This document shows, in pieces, positions 49,693 to 59,481 of a DNA stretch of 64,000 bases. How positions within the stretch are numbered: the first letter of the stretch is position 1; the number at the start of each line of letters is the position of its first letter. Below the pieces are notes generated by a model. It ran no database searches. It was not told where the DNA came from and saw nothing but the letters and a program-made list of their open reading frames with translations. Source of the stretch: Dickeya dianthicola NCPPB 453. GTDB taxonomy: Bacteria; Pseudomonadota; Gammaproteobacteria; Enterobacterales; Enterobacteriaceae. The stretch lies in NCBI RefSeq assembly GCF_000365305.1, contig NZ_CM001841.1:2385512-2449511 (forward strand), given 5' to 3'. Position numbers and translations under genes: made by a program.

Positions 49693-50885
49693 CCCCGCTT
49701 GCCCGGATGCTGCGCCCGGTCAGTCAGGCGCGAGCCGCACTCTCCCGCCAACTGGCGACGGCGCACCGTTTTGCCTTCATGCTGGACGGCCAGCCCGGCG
49801 AGCTGCGCCTGCGCCTGGCGGACGACGCGCCGCCCGGCGGGCAGGAAAGCCGCTGGCGCTGCCATGCCGGCACGCTGTGGCTGGACGACAACGCCGCGCC
49901 GCTGCTGTCGCTGCTGTCCGCCTGCCCGGCGCTCATACCGGGTCCCGACGATACCGCTGAAACGGCCGACTGGTATTGGACGCAGTATAACCACCATCTC
50001 AGCCCGACGCTGCGCGAGCTGTTCGGCGAGATTCGCCCGGCATTATCACCACAACCAGAACACGACGAGCATGACGACCTGACGCTGTGGCTGGAGGTGA
50101 TCCGCGGCGATTTCCGGGTTCGCAGCCGGTTGCGGACATCGACCCACGCGTTGCAGCAGTGGCAAAGCCAGCCGGGGTGGTACGCGCCCCGCTATCCGCT
50201 GCCCGGCCATCTGGCGATACGCGTGCCGTTGACGCTGGCAGACGTGACGTTGTCACACGAACAGTTGGCGACGCTGGAACCGGGCGACCTGATCTGTCCA
50301 CTCAAACAGTACTTTTCACCGCAAGGCAACGGCTGCATCACGCTGGCCGACCGGCGGTTGACCGGGCAGCTCAGGATGGATGCGCTCGCCCCTTACTGGT
50401 TTACCGTGACAGCACTGGAGGAATGTCCCGTGACAATACCTTTTGACGACGCTGCCTCTTTTGGCGGCAACGGCGCAATACCGTTTGACGACGCCGCCTC
50501 TTTTGGCGGCAACGGCGCAATACCGTTTGGCGACGCCGCCTCTGTTGAGGCCTACGCCGCCCCCGAGGCATCGCCGCACGCCGATTTTGCCGCTCTGGAT
50601 GGCGACAATCACACCGGCGCGCCGTCGGGTTACGCGCTGCCGCCGCTGATGCTGGCGCTGACCGTGCGCTGCGGCTACCTGACGCTGACGTTGCAGGATT
50701 TGCAGCAGCTCGCCCCCGGCACGGTATTGACCCTGCAACAGGCGACGCCCGGCGAAGCCGCCCTGTACCACGGCGAACAACCGCTGGCGCTGGGCGAACT
50801 GGTGGACGTGGAAGGCCGGCTGGGGCTGCAAATTACCCGCCGTCTCGGCGTGGACGGGGACCTCGCCCTGGAGCCATCACGATGA
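49689..50885 (+). CDS. hrcQ: HrcQ (SctQ), sorting-platform C-ring protein
   Basis: 398 aa. The C-terminal SpoA domain ([24 protein letters not shown] to [18 protein letters not shown]) and the N-terminal half with another SpoA-like segment ([21 protein letters not shown]) match the FliN/FliM-like SctQ family. Between them lies a linker made of a 14-residue tandem repeat. In Pseudomonas syringae the protein is split into HrcQa and HrcQb; here it is one frame, but a good internal start at 50430 could make the C-terminal part separately. Confidence 0.95.
   Translation: MTPLARMLRPVSQARAALSRQLATAHRFAFMLDGQPGELRLRLADDAPPGGQESRWRCHAGTLWLDDNAAPLLSLLSACPALIPGPDDTAETADWYWTQYNHHLSPTLRELFGEIRPALSPQPEHDEHDDLTLWLEVIRGDFRVRSRLRTSTHALQQWQSQPGWYAPRYPLPGHLAIRVPLTLADVTLSHEQLATLEPGDLICPLKQYFSPQGNGCITLADRRLTGQLRMDALAPYWFTVTALEECPVTIPFDDAASFGGNGAIPFDDAASFGGNGAIPFGDAASVEAYAAPEASPHADFAALDGDNHTGAPSGYALPPLMLALTVRCGYLTLTLQDLQQLAPGTVLTLQQATPGEAALYHGEQPLALGELVDVEGRLGLQITRRLGVDGDLALEPSR
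50417..50432 (+). promoter_or_regulatory. Internal ribosome site and GTG start inside hrcQ
   Basis: GGAGG at 50417-50421 is followed eight bases later by an in-frame GTG at 50430-50432. Translation from it would give a 151-aa C-terminal HrcQ ([13 protein letters not shown] onward) containing the last SpoA domain. Equivalent internal starts are established in Salmonella SpaO, Yersinia YscQ and Shigella Spa33. Confidence 0.65.
50434..50551 (+). repeat. 42-bp in-frame tandem repeat in the hrcQ linker
   Basis: Copies start at 50434, 50476 and 50518; the third is partial. They encode [14 protein letters not shown] twice and then IPFGDAAS. Because 42 is a multiple of three, copy-number changes would keep the frame. 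Confidence 0.93.
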
Positions 50886-51535
50886 CGTCGGGCAGCTTCG
50901 ACCCGGTGATGTTTGCCCTGTTTCTGGGCTCATTGTCGATGATTCCGCTGATGATGATCGTCTGCACCTGCTTTCTCAAGGTTTCGATGGTGCTGATGAT
51001 TACCCGCAACGCCATCGGGGTGCAGCAGGTCCCGCCCAACATGGCGTTGTACGGGATTGCGCTCGCCGCCACGCTGTTCGTGATGGCGCCGGTATTCAGC
51101 GACATCAAACAGCGATTTCAGGACGCGCCGGTGGATTTCAGCAGTCTCGACGCGCTGGAAAGCAGTGTGACCAAAGGTATCGAACCGTTGCAGAAATTCA
51201 TGTCGCGCAACACCGATCCGGACATCCTCACCCACCTGCATGAAAACAGCGTGCGCATGTGGCCGGCGGCGATGTCCGAAAAAATCACCACCCAAAACAT
51301 TCTGCTGGTGCTGCCGGCCTATGTGCTGTCGGAGTTGCAGGCCGGGTTCAAGATAGGTTTTCTGATTTATATCCCGTTTATCGTCATTGACCTGATTGTC
51401 TCCAACGTGCTGCTGGCGCTGGGGATGCAAATGGTGGCGCCTACCACCCTTTCGCTGCCGCTCAAGCTGCTGCTGTTCGTGCTGGTCAACGGCTGGACGC
51501 GTCTGCTCGACGGCTTGTTCTACAGTTACCTGTGA
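50882..51535 (+). CDS. hrcR: HrcR (SctR), export apparatus protein
   Basis: 217 aa of the FliP/YscR family with four hydrophobic segments ([84 protein letters not shown]). It forms the membrane core of the export gate with HrcS and HrcT. It overlaps hrcQ by four bases. Confidence 0.98.
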   Translation: MTSGSFDPVMFALFLGSLSMIPLMMIVCTCFLKVSMVLMITRNAIGVQQVPPNMALYGIALAATLFVMAPVFSDIKQRFQDAPVDFSSLDALESSVTKGIEPLQKFMSRNTDPDILTHLHENSVRMWPAAMSEKITTQNILLVLPAYVLSELQAGFKIGFLIYIPFIVIDLIVSNVLLALGMQMVAPTTLSLPLKLLLFVLVNGWTRLLDGLFYSYL

Positions 51536-51542
51536 GGCGGTC

Positions 51543-51803
51543 ATGGAAACGCTCAATCTGTTCCGACAGGCAATGGTGTTGGTGGTGATGTTGTCGGCGC
51601 CGCCGCTGCTGGTGGCGGTGGTGGTCGGCGTGCTGATCTCGCTGTTGCAAGCGGTGATGCAGTTGCAGGATCAAACCTTGCCCTTTGCCGTCAAGTTGGT
51701 GGCGGTAGGGCTGGTGTTGGCCATGACCGGCCGTTGGATCGGCGTCGAACTGATCCAACTGGCGATGGTGGCCTTTAACATGATCGAACAAACCCGGGCG
51801 TGA
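51543..51803 (+). CDS. hrcS: HrcS (SctS), export apparatus protein
   Basis: 86 aa with two membrane helices (AMVLVVMLSAPPLLVAVVVG; VKLVAVGLVLAMTGRWIG) and the family signature LLQAVMQLQDQTLPF of FliQ/YscS. The frame opens earlier, but homology begins at the ATG at 51543, seven bases after hrcR. Confidence 0.97.
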   Translation: METLNLFRQAMVLVVMLSAPPLLVAVVVGVLISLLQAVMQLQDQTLPFAVKLVAVGLVLAMTGRWIGVELIQLAMVAFNMIEQTRA

Positions 51804-51810
51804 GGCGGCC

Positions 51811-52614
51811 ATGCTATCCATCGCCACTATCCAGAATATTTACGATTTTATTTACGCGCTGACGCTCGGCGTGGCCCGGCTGTATCCGTGCCTGTTTCTG
51901 GTGCCGCTGTTCTCATTCACCATTATCAAAGGCATGCTGCGCAACGCGGTGGCGATCGCGCTGGCGCTGGTGCCGGCCGGCGCCATCCAGCAACAGATGC
52001 TGACCACCACCATCACCTGGCCGATGTTGCCCGGTTTGCTGCTCAAAGAGCTGGTAATCGGGCTGCTGCTGGGGGTGGTGCTGGCGATGCCGTTCTGGCT
52101 GTTCGAGTCGGTTGGCGCGCTGTTTGACAACCAGCGCGGCGCGCTCACCGGCGGCCAGCTCAACCCGGCGCTAGGCAGCGACGCCACCCCGCTCGGCCAC
52201 ATGATGAAAGAGATATTCATCATGCTGCTGGTCATCACCATCGGTTTTTCCGGTTTTACCCAGCTACTGTGGGACAGTTACCGGCTGTGGCCGGCGTTAG
52301 ATTTCCTGCCGCCGTTGTCGGAACAGGGGTTTCATACCTACCTCGACCTGCTCAAAGACACCTTCCAGCACATGATAGTGTACGCCGGGCCGCTGGTGGC
52401 GCTGTTGCTGTTGCTGGAATTCAGCATCGCCATTCTCAGTCTCTACAGCCCGCAGTTGCAGGTGTATGTGCTGTCCACCCCGGCTAAATGTCTGGCCGGC
52501 ATGGCGTTTTTCGTGCTCTACATGCCGGTGTTGCAGTTTCTCGGCGAAGGCCGGCTCAAGGCGCTGGCCGACCTGAAACACCTGCTCCCGCTGTTCTTTC
52601 AGGCATCGCCCTGA
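51811..52614 (+). CDS. hrcT: HrcT (SctT), export apparatus protein
   Basis: 267 aa of the FliR/YscT family with several membrane segments and the family motif WLFESVGALFDNQRGALTGGQLNP. It is part of the helical export gate with HrcR and HrcS. It lies seven bases after hrcS. Confidence 0.97.
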   Translation: MLSIATIQNIYDFIYALTLGVARLYPCLFLVPLFSFTIIKGMLRNAVAIALALVPAGAIQQQMLTTTITWPMLPGLLLKELVIGLLLGVVLAMPFWLFESVGALFDNQRGALTGGQLNPALGSDATPLGHMMKEIFIMLLVITIGFSGFTQLLWDSYRLWPALDFLPPLSEQGFHTYLDLLKDTFQHMIVYAGPLVALLLLLEFSIAILSLYSPQLQVYVLSTPAKCLAGMAFFVLYMPVLQFLGEGRLKALADLKHLLPLFFQASP

Positions 52615-52657
52615 ATGGCTGGCTACAACGTACGGTTATTAACCACAAGGTGCCGGG

Positions 52658-53737
52658 ATGAGTGAAAAAACCGAAAAACCCACCGCCAAAAAGCTACAGG
52701 ACGCCCGCAAAAAAGGCGAAGTGGGACAGAGCCAGGATGTGCCCAAGCTGCTGATAAGCTTCGCGCTGCTGGAGATGATTCTGGCGCTGGCCGACAGCGG
52801 CATGGGCAAATTACAGGCGCTGATGCAGTTGCCGTTAAGCCGCATTACCGACCCGTTCGGGCACGCGGCGGATGAAATTTTCAGCGACGCGCTGTCGCTG
52901 CTGGCCACCTTTTGCCTGCTGACCATCAGCGTGGCGCTGCTGATGCGCGTCGTCGGCGGCTGGATTCAGTACGGCCCGCTGTTTGCCGTCGAAGCGCTGA
53001 AAATTGATTTCAACCGCCTCAATCCTGTCAACCAGATCAAACAAATGTTCACCCTGCGCAAGCTCACCGACATGCTGACCAACATCCTGAAGGCGGTAAC
53101 CATCGGGCTGGTGTTTTGGCTGGTGGTGATACCGCAGCTGGAGTGGCTGGTGGAGCTGGCGTACGGCGATCTGACCGCGTTCTGGAAAGGGGTGGAAAGC
53201 GTGCTGAAAAGCGTGGCGCGCACCACCCTTTCCGCACTGCTGGCGATGGGGGTGCTCGACTTCGGCCTGCAAAAATTCTACTTCCTCAAACAGCAGCGCA
53301 TGAGTCATGAAGATATCCGCAACGAGTTCAAAAACTCGGAAGGCGACCCGCACATGAAAGGCCACCGTAAGTCGGTGGCGCAGGAAATCCTCAACGAGCC
53401 CGCCAGCCCGCGCACCAAACCCAGAGTGGAAGACGCCGACCTGCTGCTGGTCAACCCAACCCATTACGCGGTGGCGCTGTTCTACCGCCCCGGCAAAACG
53501 CCGCTGCCGCGCATCCTGCTCAAGGGCGAAGACGACCAGGCCAAGGCGTTGATCGCCCGCGCCCATCAGGCCCGCGTGCCGGTAATCCGCTTCATCTGGC
53601 TGGCGCGCACCCTGTACCGGATACCGGAAGGTCACTACATCCCGCGCAATACCCTGCAACCGGTGGCGCAGGTTTATCGGGTGCTACGACAATTGGAGAA
53701 AGACCTGCCGCAGCGGGAAGTGATCGAACTGGGGTGA
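52658..53737 (+). CDS. hrcU: HrcU (SctU), autocleaving export switch protein
   Basis: 359 aa of the FlhB/YscU family. The N-terminal SEKTEKPTAKKLQDARKKGEVGQS signature is followed by four membrane segments and a cytoplasmic domain with the self-cleavage motif NPTH (LLVNPTHYAVALFY). Cleavage permits the switch between substrate classes. It is the last gene of the hrpJ operon, 43 bases after hrcT. Confidence 0.98.
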   Translation: MSEKTEKPTAKKLQDARKKGEVGQSQDVPKLLISFALLEMILALADSGMGKLQALMQLPLSRITDPFGHAADEIFSDALSLLATFCLLTISVALLMRVVGGWIQYGPLFAVEALKIDFNRLNPVNQIKQMFTLRKLTDMLTNILKAVTIGLVFWLVVIPQLEWLVELAYGDLTAFWKGVESVLKSVARTTLSALLAMGVLDFGLQKFYFLKQQRMSHEDIRNEFKNSEGDPHMKGHRKSVAQEILNEPASPRTKPRVEDADLLLVNPTHYAVALFYRPGKTPLPRILLKGEDDQAKALIARAHQARVPVIRFIWLARTLYRIPEGHYIPRNTLQPVAQVYRVLRQLEKDLPQREVIELG

Positions 53738-53763
53738 GGGGCACAGCGCTTCTCCCCCCCTGG

Positions 53764-53814
53764 GTACAAACTGACCTCAAGTACAGACTGACCTCAAGTA
53801 CAGACTGACCTCAA
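53764..53814. repeat. Tandem 17-bp repeat, three copies
   Basis: GTACAGACTGACCTCAA at 53781-53797 and 53798-53814, preceded by a one-mismatch copy at 53764-53780. It lies just after hrcU. Confidence 0.93.
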
Positions 53815-53966
53815 TGCCCGCTTATCACCGCTAGCGCCCCTGCGTAAAGAAAACCGCACCCTAGTCAAAAATCGTTTCAATATAATCCTGCGTCTGAGTT
53901 AACTATTTGCTGTCATGGCCGTTATTCTGCTTTGATGGATAACTTTCACGGATAAAAAGTGCGCTT

Positions 53967-55196
53967 ATGTTCAAATCGTTTTTTCCCAACCCTAAACTGT
54001 TTTTCTCCTCCGCACTGCTGTGGTCGCTGGTGGTGGTGGTCATCTGGTACAGCTGGGGGCGGCCGCTGGGCGATAGCCTGCTGCACATCAGCCAACCGCT
54101 GCCGCAAGGCGCGATACGGTTCCTGTCGCCGGCTTTTCTGTGGTTCTACGGCTACTACGCGCTGTGCGTGGGCATCTTCGCCAGCGCCTGGGCGCTGTTA
54201 AACCCGCACCCCTGGCAGCGCTGGTCGATTCTCGGCTCCTCACTGATCGTTTTCGTGACCTACTTTTCGGTCGAAGTCGGCGTGGCGGTCAACGATTGGT
54301 ACGTGCCTTTTTACGATCTGATCCAGAAAGCGCTGAGCGCGCCTAACGCCGTGACCATTCAGGCGTTTTACCAGCAGTTGCTGATTTTCCTCGGTATCGC
54401 GCTAACCGCGGTAACGGTCGGTGTGCTGAACCTGTTTTTCGTCAGCCATTACGTCTTCCGCTGGCGCACCGCCATGAACGACTACTACACCTCGCACTGG
54501 CAAACGTTGCGGCACATTGAAGGGGCGGCGCAGCGTATTCAGGAAGACACCATGCGTTTCGCTTCCACGGTGGAAAGCCTGGGGGTAGACCTGGTGAAAT
54601 CGCTGATGACGTTGATAGCCTTTCTACCGGTGCTGGTCAGCCTCTCTTCTCACGTCAAATCGCTGCCGCTGATCGGCGAAATTCCCTACGGTCTGGTGAT
54701 TGCGGCTATCGTCTGGTCGCTGGCGGGCACCAGCTTGCTGGCGCTGATCGGCATCAAGCTGCCGGGGCTGGAGTTCAATAACCAGCGGGTGGAAGCCGCC
54801 TACCGTAAAGAGCTGGTGTATGGCGAGGATGACGCCGGCCGCGCCACGCCGCCCACGGTAAAACAGCTGTTTAAAGGCGTGCGCAAAAACTATTTCCGCC
54901 TTTACTTCCATTACACCTACTTCAACATCGCGCGGGTGCTTTATCTGCAAACCGACAACGTGTTCGGCATCATCATGCTGCTGCCGTCAATCGTAGCGGG
55001 CAGCCTGACGCTCGGTCTGATGACTCAGATAACCAACGTGTTCGATCAGGTGCGCGGTTCGTTCCAGTACCTGATCAACTCCTGGACCACCATCGTGGAA
55101 CTGATGTCGATTTATAAACGTCTGCGCAGTTTCGAATCGGTGATTCAGGACGTGCCGATGACCATCGACGCCGCGGATGTCACCTCCGGCGCCTGA
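53967..55196 (+). CDS. sbmA: SbmA/BacA-type peptide transporter
   Basis: 409 aa with about eight membrane segments. It begins [19 protein letters not shown] and contains [32 protein letters not shown] and [17 protein letters not shown], all SbmA hallmarks. These inner-membrane proteins import proline-rich peptides, microcins and similar compounds using the proton gradient. In plant- and legume-associated bacteria they affect survival against host peptides. The gene stands alone 229 bases after hrcU; no hrp box precedes it. Confidence 0.95.
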   Translation: MFKSFFPNPKLFFSSALLWSLVVVVIWYSWGRPLGDSLLHISQPLPQGAIRFLSPAFLWFYGYYALCVGIFASAWALLNPHPWQRWSILGSSLIVFVTYFSVEVGVAVNDWYVPFYDLIQKALSAPNAVTIQAFYQQLLIFLGIALTAVTVGVLNLFFVSHYVFRWRTAMNDYYTSHWQTLRHIEGAAQRIQEDTMRFASTVESLGVDLVKSLMTLIAFLPVLVSLSSHVKSLPLIGEIPYGLVIAAIVWSLAGTSLLALIGIKLPGLEFNNQRVEAAYRKELVYGEDDAGRATPPTVKQLFKGVRKNYFRLYFHYTYFNIARVLYLQTDNVFGIIMLLPSIVAGSLTLGLMTQITNVFDQVRGSFQYLINSWTTIVELMSIYKRLRSFESVIQDVPMTIDAADVTSGA

Positions 55197-55744
55197 TAAG
55201 CGAGAACCCCTTCCGCCGCTCTGGCGCGCATGGTCGCCAGAGCGTGCCAACATCACCCGTCATATTTCACGTTGCAGGTCCATTACGTTGCAGGTGCGTT
55301 GGCTGCCTGCAACTCGAATTACTTTGGTTATATACGGCTATTTTTCACCGAATAAGCAGAAACCGACGCAGAGCATTATTTTCTCACTCACGTATAAAAT
55401 GAAAAAATATGATTTAGGGCAGCTATCTAAAAATAAATTTTTGAATAACCGATAAACATTGGCAAATCAAATGCCTCACCTAACTAGTACATGAAATCAT
55501 TTAACCGATTCTGAACAGAATAAACAGAGGTAAGAACGAATCTGGAATAAAAAACGTAAACAACGTGTTATTTCATTATGTTATCAGCCATTTATACTTT
55601 AAAAAAATATGATAATATTTACACGTTTTTTCTCCTCGCTGAAAAAACCCATCTCTTAATTTTTTAAAAAACATGGATGTTAACAGATGGTTAGCCTCTG
55701 TTGATCTTGCATCATCAACACACTTAGCCCCATAGGAAACCTTA
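55197..55744. other. AT-rich region before the chemotaxis gene
   Basis: About 550 bases. The first ~60 are GC-rich, the rest strongly AT-rich. No gene is supported. It presumably holds the chemoreceptor promoter; no clear flagellar sigma-28 motif was found. Confidence 0.5.
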
Positions 55745-57721
55745 ATGAATACAATTCTACATACCTATAACAATCTGAAGGTTGGTATTAAGTTGGCGAT
55801 AGGGTTTGGACTGATTTTGATCATGTCCGCCTTCATCATGCTGTCGGGAGTTAATGGCTTTCGTAATATTGACGCTTACGTCGACAAGTCCATCATCAGC
55901 AATGATATTAATAATAACCTGAACGATGCCAGACGCTCCCGACTCAGTTTTCAGTATACCCATGACTACGCCGCCATTAATAAAGTCGGCGACCTGATGG
56001 TCAAAGTGGGCCAGTCGCTGAATCGGGCCAACCAGTTAACCTGGAGCCCCGATGCGCAGAACTTGCTGAATCAGCTAAACGACGCCTATAAAAAATATCT
56101 CCCTGGGCGGGAAGCGTTGATCAAAGCCAGCCAACAGCGCGATGTCGTGGCGCAAAAACTGAATCAGGACAGCAGCGCCGGCACGCTCAATGCACTGCGC
56201 GCTCAATTTAGCGCCAGTACGCTGACGCCGGAATTACGGCTGGAATTTACCACGCTGTTCGAACAACTGTCAGAAATCCGCGACCTGACGCATGAGTTGC
56301 TGCTGCAACCTTCCGTTCAAACCGAATCCAGCCTGCGCAAAGCCCTTGGCAACGCCCAGAGCACGGTCAATCAATTCATGCCGAAATTCAGCGCGGAACA
56401 GCAAGGATGGCTGGACCAGACCTGGCGTTTTTTCTCCGCCTACAATGGCTACATTGACGATTATATGAACGCCTTCCGCGATGAAAACACCGCCACCAGT
56501 ACCATGACCGGCGCCGCAACCATTCTGGATAACGCCTCCAGCGAATTGTATGACAGCCAGTTGGCGCTGGTCAGCGCCATCACCGCCAGTTCGCAGTGGC
56601 AGTTATTGTTTACCGGTCTGGTGATTATTGCTATCGGCGTACTGATGGCGTGGCGCATTACCCTGCAGATTACCCGCCCGCTGCACCAGAGCCTGGCGCT
56701 GGCTGAACAGATTGCGCAGGGCGACCTGACCGCCTCCATCAACGTCGTACGCCGCGACGAACTGGGGATGTTAATGTCCGCAATGGCGACCATGAACCAT
56801 AAACTGCGCGAGATGATCGGCGAAATTCGTGAAGGAGTGAGTAACGTGGCGTCCGCCGCGTCGGAAATCGCCGCCGGCAACACCGACCTCTCCTCCCGCA
56901 CCGAGCAACAGTCGGCCGCGGTAGTGGAAACCGCCGCCAGCATGGAGCAGTTGACCTCGACCGTGAAGCAGAACGCCGACAACGCGCATCATGCTTCACA
57001 ACTGGCGGCCGATGCGTCAGGCAACGCCACCAAAGGCGGCGAGATCGTCACCAACGTGGTGAGCACCATGAACGAGATAGCCGTTAGCTCCCGGCGTATT
57101 TCCGAAATCACCTCCGTCATCAACGGCATTGCCTTCCAGACCAACATTCTGGCGCTTAACGCCGCAGTGGAAGCCGCGCGTGCCGGCGAACAAGGCCGTG
57201 GCTTCGCGGTGGTGGCGGGCGAAGTGCGTAATCTGGCCCAGCGCAGCGCCCAGGCCGCCAAAGAGATCGAAACCCTGATCGGCGAATCGGTCACCCGGGT
57301 GAATACCGGCTCCACGCTGGTGGAAAGCGCCGGCAAAACGATGGACGAGATTATCCGCTCTATCTCCCATGTGCATGACATCATGGACGAGATCGCCTCA
57401 GCCTCTGACGAGCAAAGCCGCGGTATCAACCAGATCTCCACCGCGGTCGCCGAAATGGACGCCACCACTCAGCAGAACGCCGCGCTGGTGGAAGAGTCTT
57501 CCGCGGCGGCCAATTCGTTGGAAGAGCAGGCGCAGATGCTGGAACATGCGGTATCGGTGTTCCGCCTCGGTAATGACGACGTTTCGACGCGCCCGGCGCA
57601 ACGCGCCAGCCTCAGCACCGGCAAACCGCTGAAGCTGACGGCCTCTGCGGCCAAAACCACCGCCGCCGCCGTGAACCGCGCTTCTGCGACCAAAGTCAAA
57701 GACGACTGGGAGTCGTTCTAA
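55745..57721 (+). CDS. Methyl-accepting chemotaxis protein
   Basis: 658 aa. The first membrane helix is [21 protein letters not shown]; a ~240-residue periplasmic sensor follows, then a second helix ([19 protein letters not shown]), a HAMP domain ([18 protein letters not shown]) and a complete signalling domain with the hairpin tip ([42 protein letters not shown]). The C-terminus DDWESF resembles the NWETF pentapeptide that tethers CheR and CheB, so it may be a major receptor. The ligand is unknown. It is a single gene with AT-rich DNA upstream. Confidence 0.95.
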   Translation: MNTILHTYNNLKVGIKLAIGFGLILIMSAFIMLSGVNGFRNIDAYVDKSIISNDINNNLNDARRSRLSFQYTHDYAAINKVGDLMVKVGQSLNRANQLTWSPDAQNLLNQLNDAYKKYLPGREALIKASQQRDVVAQKLNQDSSAGTLNALRAQFSASTLTPELRLEFTTLFEQLSEIRDLTHELLLQPSVQTESSLRKALGNAQSTVNQFMPKFSAEQQGWLDQTWRFFSAYNGYIDDYMNAFRDENTATSTMTGAATILDNASSELYDSQLALVSAITASSQWQLLFTGLVIIAIGVLMAWRITLQITRPLHQSLALAEQIAQGDLTASINVVRRDELGMLMSAMATMNHKLREMIGEIREGVSNVASAASEIAAGNTDLSSRTEQQSAAVVETAASMEQLTSTVKQNADNAHHASQLAADASGNATKGGEIVTNVVSTMNEIAVSSRRISEITSVINGIAFQTNILALNAAVEAARAGEQGRGFAVVAGEVRNLAQRSAQAAKEIETLIGESVTRVNTGSTLVESAGKTMDEIIRSISHVHDIMDEIASASDEQSRGINQISTAVAEMDATTQQNAALVEESSAAANSLEEQAQMLEHAVSVFRLGNDDVSTRPAQRASLSTGKPLKLTASAAKTTAAAVNRASATKVKDDWESF

Positions 57722-57743
57722 CAGAGGGTTTGTCAGCAATCTG

Positions 57744-57764
57744 AACCGGGGCCGCGCCCCGGTT
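57744..57764. terminator. Hairpin between the convergent mcp and dapA-like genes
   Basis: A perfect nine-base-pair stem AACCGGGGC/GCCCCGGTT with a three-base loop lies between two convergent stop codons. There is no T-run on either side, so it may end transcription weakly from both sides. Confidence 0.6.
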
Positions 57765-57772
57765 GCCGTCAG

Positions 57773-58687
57773 TCAGCGAAACCCGTACTTCTCCCGCAGT
57801 CCCAGTTCCGCCACAATGCGCACCCCGCGCTCCAGCGCGTCGCCGTCCAGATCGCGCAGCGGGCGGCGCAGGCTGCCCGCAGGCAGGCCAACCGCCTTCA
57901 TCAGCGATTTCACCGCCACCGGATTGATGGCGGAATAGGTGTAGTGCAGCAGCGGCAGCAGATGCTGATAAGCATTGCGGAAACGCTCGGCGTCACCCGC
58001 CTCGCGCCACGGTCGGGAGATGGCCGCCAGTTCCGCCGGTGCGATATTACCGGTCATGTTGGCGGTGCCGTGGCCGCCCAGCGACATCGTGGGGACAACC
58101 AGCCCGAGGTTGGGCGAATCGCAGCACATCACCGATACGTCCGGGTTGCCCGCCAGCACTTGCGCCACCTGGCCAGCGCGGGTGGTGGACTCCTTATGGA
58201 TCACGTAGTTCGGGTGTTTGAAGATACGCAGCAGCGATGTCCAGTGCAGGTCGGTTTTCACCCGCGGCGGGTTATTATAGATGCCGAGCGGCAGGTCGGT
58301 GGCGTCGGCGATCTCCAGAAAATAGTGCTCGATATCACTTTCGCTGGCGCAGATATAGGCGGGCGCGGCGATGATGGCGCCATCGGCGCCGTTGTCTTTG
58401 GCAAAGCGCACATAGTCGATGGTGGTATCGGTATTATTGCCGGTACAACCGAAAAAGATCTTCATCTTGCCGCTGTTAAAACCGGCGGTACGACGAATGA
58501 TTTCCCGGCGCTCTTCCGGCGAGAGCATCGACACTTCGCCGGTAGACCCCATAATCAACACCGCGGCGGTGCCGTTTTGCTCCTGAAACTGCAACAGGGC
58601 TTCAAATGCGCCGAAATCCACGCTGCCGTTGTCGTTAAACGGGGTGATCAGCGCCACAAAAGACCCTTCAATTCTCTCTCTGCTCAT
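57773..58687 (-). CDS. DapA-family aldolase/lyase
   Basis: 304 aa from MSRERIEGSFVALITPF; the start at 58687 has AGGA six bases upstream. The TIM-barrel DHDPS family is shown by MGSTGEVSMLSPEERREII, the Tyr-containing YNNPPRV and the Schiff-base Lys in IHKESTTRAG. Family members include dihydrodipicolinate synthase, N-acetylneuraminate lyase and pyrroline-hydroxycarboxylate deaminase. Its setting among amino-acid/peptide catabolic genes argues against the housekeeping dapA. Together with the DadA-like oxidase, a hydroxyproline-type pathway is one option, but the epimerase and dehydrogenase are not seen. Confidence 0.85.
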   Translation of the reverse strand: MSRERIEGSFVALITPFNDNGSVDFGAFEALLQFQEQNGTAAVLIMGSTGEVSMLSPEERREIIRRTAGFNSGKMKIFFGCTGNNTDTTIDYVRFAKDNGADGAIIAAPAYICASESDIEHYFLEIADATDLPLGIYNNPPRVKTDLHWTSLLRIFKHPNYVIHKESTTRAGQVAQVLAGNPDVSVMCCDSPNLGLVVPTMSLGGHGTANMTGNIAPAELAAISRPWREAGDAERFRNAYQHLLPLLHYTYSAINPVAVKSLMKAVGLPAGSLRRPLRDLDGDALERGVRIVAELGLREKYGFR

Positions 58688-58730
58688 AGCCATTCCTGTC
58701 TGATGATATGTCGTTGTGATAAAAAAACGG

Positions 58731-59408
58731 TTATTCGGTCGGCCCGGCATCGGCCGACGGTGCCGCAAAACCGGCGCTGACGAACCGCAGCAATTGCTGC
58801 AACACCTGTTCGTCGTCGTTGCTGTCGCACAGCCCTTGCGATAACAGCGACAAGCGCCCGGAACGCGGATCGACATCCGCCAATACGTGCATGGCCGCGC
58901 CGCGGGCGAACTCATAGCGCCAGATAGCCTCGGCGCGCGAAATATGCGGCACCGCCCGAACGAATGCCTGAATAAACCGGTGGGCGGTGCCGTCGAACCG
59001 GTCCGACAGCAGCAGCGAGACCTCGCCCTGCGGCGTGGCGCGCAGGTGCTGCAACAGCCGCACCGCGATACGGCCGCCGTCCGGCGTGCGGGCGCTTTGT
59101 ACCAGTGGACGCAACAGCGCATCCAGCAACGCCGCCAGCGGCGGCGACTCGCCCCAGCGCCGCTCCACCTCGTCCAGCAACCGGCCGCGCTCAGCGCTCA
59201 ACGGCCGCAATACCGCATCCAGCACCGACTGCAACAACCCGTCTTTGGAACCGAAGTGGTAGTTGATGGCGGCGATGTTGACCTGCGTCGCTTCGGTAAT
59301 CTCCCGCACCGTCGTCAGTTCGCTGCCTTTGTGGGCGAAACGCGTCATCGCTTCTTGTAAAATGCGTTGCCGGACATCCGCCTCTTTTTCTTTGGCTGCT
59401 GTACTCAT
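58731..59408 (-). CDS. TetR-family transcriptional regulator
   Basis: 225 aa from MSTAAKEKEADVRQRIL; the start at 59408 has AAGGA upstream. The helix-turn-helix TTVREITEATQVNIAAINYHFGSKDGLL is classic TetR. The C-terminal domain resembles the CerR type that follows such motifs. It lies inside the metabolic gene set, 43 bases before the lyase gene, and probably controls it. The ligand is unknown. Confidence 0.9.
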   Translation of the reverse strand: MSTAAKEKEADVRQRILQEAMTRFAHKGSELTTVREITEATQVNIAAINYHFGSKDGLLQSVLDAVLRPLSAERGRLLDEVERRWGESPPLAALLDALLRPLVQSARTPDGGRIAVRLLQHLRATPQGEVSLLLSDRFDGTAHRFIQAFVRAVPHISRAEAIWRYEFARGAAMHVLADVDPRSGRLSLLSQGLCDSNDDEQVLQQLLRFVSAGFAAPSADAGPTE

Positions 59409-59481
59409 TGATGGTCCTTTTGTCATCCTTTAATCGTGAATCCACACGCCCCAACGTCTTCGGGTCTATCTGGTCAGCCGG

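Noticed and set aside
57773-59122. A 449-aa reading of the lyase gene
   Set aside because: The first ~145 residues are an out-of-frame reading of the tetR gene; lyase homology and a ribosome site begin at 58687.
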